DNA of 64,000 bases. Origin: JABMQB01 sp964408795. Its GTDB lineage: Bacteria > Bacteroidota > Bacteroidia > Bacteroidales > Prolixibacteraceae. Below are positions 63,567 through 64,000 of this stretch, piece after piece. The notes beneath the pieces were generated by a model. That model was not told where the DNA came from, ran no database searches, and saw only the letters and a list, made by a program, of their open reading frames with translations. The translations under genes and the position numbers were made by a program. Location of the stretch: assembly GCA_964408795.1 (NCBI GenBank), contig CAYPAW010000081.1, positions 58,874 through 122,873 of the forward strand. The letters run 5' to 3'. How positions within the stretch are numbered: position 1 is the stretch's first letter; each line of letters starts with the position of its first letter.

Positions 63567-63586
63567 ACGTGTACGTCTTTACAATC
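63567..63586 (-). repeat. 20-bp repeat 1 of 3 (acgtgtacgtctttacaatc)
   Basis: Lies between the small Cys/Arg-rich gene and the ParB-like gene. Differs by one base from copies 2 and 3. Next copy begins 80 bases further right. Confidence 0.85.
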
Positions 63587-63596
63587 AACCCGGTTT

Positions 63597-63998
63597 TTAT
63601 GGAAAATCCATTGCTACACCTTGCTGCTGTTGGGCTACAGCCATGTACGCGTACGTCTTTACAATCTTTTTGTTTTTTACCTCAAAACCCATGTATGTCC
63701 CGTCACGTAAGGGCTGTGGAGATAACGCGTACGTCTTTACAATCATTGATGGTGCACGCTTTTGGCGCTTTTTATTGCGCATTTTTTGCTGTTCCCGGTT
63801 GCTAAGCACATACTCAGGGTGCCTCTTGCGGTATTGATCCTGGTACCTGTGGGCAGGATGGTTGACCCGCCATCTCTTGTTGCGGGCATCACGAAGCCTG
63901 CGGCTTTCACTGCTGCTATGTAATTTTTTCTTAGTGGTAATATTGCGCCGTGCGTTTTGACAGGAAACAGCAGAACAATACTTCTGCTTTTTTATCCG
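63597..63998 (-). CDS. Small Cys/Arg-rich protein, C-terminal part
   Basis: The leftward frame is open from the window edge to a TAA at 63597, so at least 134 residues are seen and the start is missing. The visible part begins with a Cys pair (KYCSAVSCQNARRN), followed by a very basic, His/Trp-containing helix (NKRWRVNHPAHRYQDQYRKR, HPEYVLSNREQQKMRNKKR) and a tail in which IVKTYA occurs twice, coded by the 20-bp repeats. I recall similar uncharacterised Cys-Arg-rich proteins with repeated short motifs beside ParB/IS21 genes in other phyla, but cannot check this. Likely the first gene of the operon, perhaps a zinc-binding DNA-binding protein. Confidence 0.7.
   Translation of the reverse strand, partial: RIKKQKYCSAVSCQNARRNITTKKKLHSSSESRRLRDARNKRWRVNHPAHRYQDQYRKRHPEYVLSNREQQKMRNKKRQKRAPSMIVKTYALSPQPLRDGTYMGFEVKNKKIVKTYAYMAVAQQQQGVAMDFP
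63647..63666 (-). repeat. 20-bp repeat 2 of 3 (acgcgtacgtctttacaatc)
   Basis: Inside the 3' part of the small Cys/Arg-rich gene, where it encodes IVKTYA on the leftward strand. 78 bases from copy 3. Confidence 0.85.
63725..63744 (-). repeat. 20-bp repeat 3 of 3 (acgcgtacgtctttacaatc)
   Basis: Inside the small Cys/Arg-rich gene, again encoding IVKTYA. Identical to copy 2 over 20 bases. Confidence 0.85.
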
Positions 63999-64000
63999 GG

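Noticed and set aside
63567..63744. CRISPR-like array of three repeats
   Set aside because: Only three copies, intervals of 58-60 bases that are partly protein-coding, and no cas genes nearby; end sites or protein-binding sites explain it better.

Overview
The window looks like a chromosome segment of a Bacteroidota bacterium, probably a marine or anaerobic relative of the Bacteroidales/Marinilabiliales. This rests on gliding/type IX secretion genes (gldE, gldD, a T9SS plug-type protein, a C10 protease with a T9SS sorting tail), LytTR/LytS regulation, a Na+-NQR operon, lipoproteins with short lipoboxes, a 30-residue COX24-like basic protein, and TAnnTTTG-type promoter boxes with few Shine-Dalgarno sequences. 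I cannot name the genus from the sequence.

Positions 1-52,390 are mostly ordinary chromosome. The order is: the 3' end of a class IV aminotransferase; yqgE; a DivIC/FtsB-like gene and pruA; an orphan PAS histidine kinase; a T9SS plug-type protein; nqrABCDEF; a small carbohydrate locus (beta-helix protein plus GH8 enzyme) running into a patatin; a lipoprotein-LytS-LytT unit; mqnA-nfeD; purB and an ABC exporter; tRNA-Trp and tRNA-Ser; an HU gene; trmH-like; an isochorismatase-type hydrolase; dsbD; rng; HU/IHF plus the 30-residue gene; the run mutY-ssb-gldE-gldD-PPTase-zwf-pgl; mscS; a lipoprotein; a second patatin; DUF362 plus a membrane polyferredoxin; trkH with a KdpD/KdpE-like pair; and the secreted C10 protease. 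MqnA (futalosine menaquinone route) fits with NQR and the polyferredoxin as parts of a menaquinone- and sodium-based respiration. Zwf plus Pgl give the oxidative pentose phosphate entry.

From about 52,390 to the right end the window is accessory DNA. It begins at a broken tRNA-Gly(CCC) 3' half next to a tyrosine integrase, which marks one end of an integrated element. The AT-rich cargo holds an excisionase-like HTH gene, a replication-initiator-like gene split by a -1 frameshift at A_AAA_AAC, unknown genes, two XRE regulators (one with twin palindromic operators over a divergent promoter) and a truncated serine recombinase. An IS481-type element with a 7-bp target duplication interrupts the 3' end of a small gene, and its transposase carries an in-frame stop.

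From about 60,020 base composition changes to GC-richer DNA. Here lies a leftward operon of a small Cys/Arg-rich protein (incomplete at the window edge), a ParB-like protein, and IS21-type IstA and IstB, preceded by three 20-bp repeats at 78-80 bp spacing. This ParB-IstA-IstB unit is the best candidate for an unusual, perhaps undescribed, transposition system.
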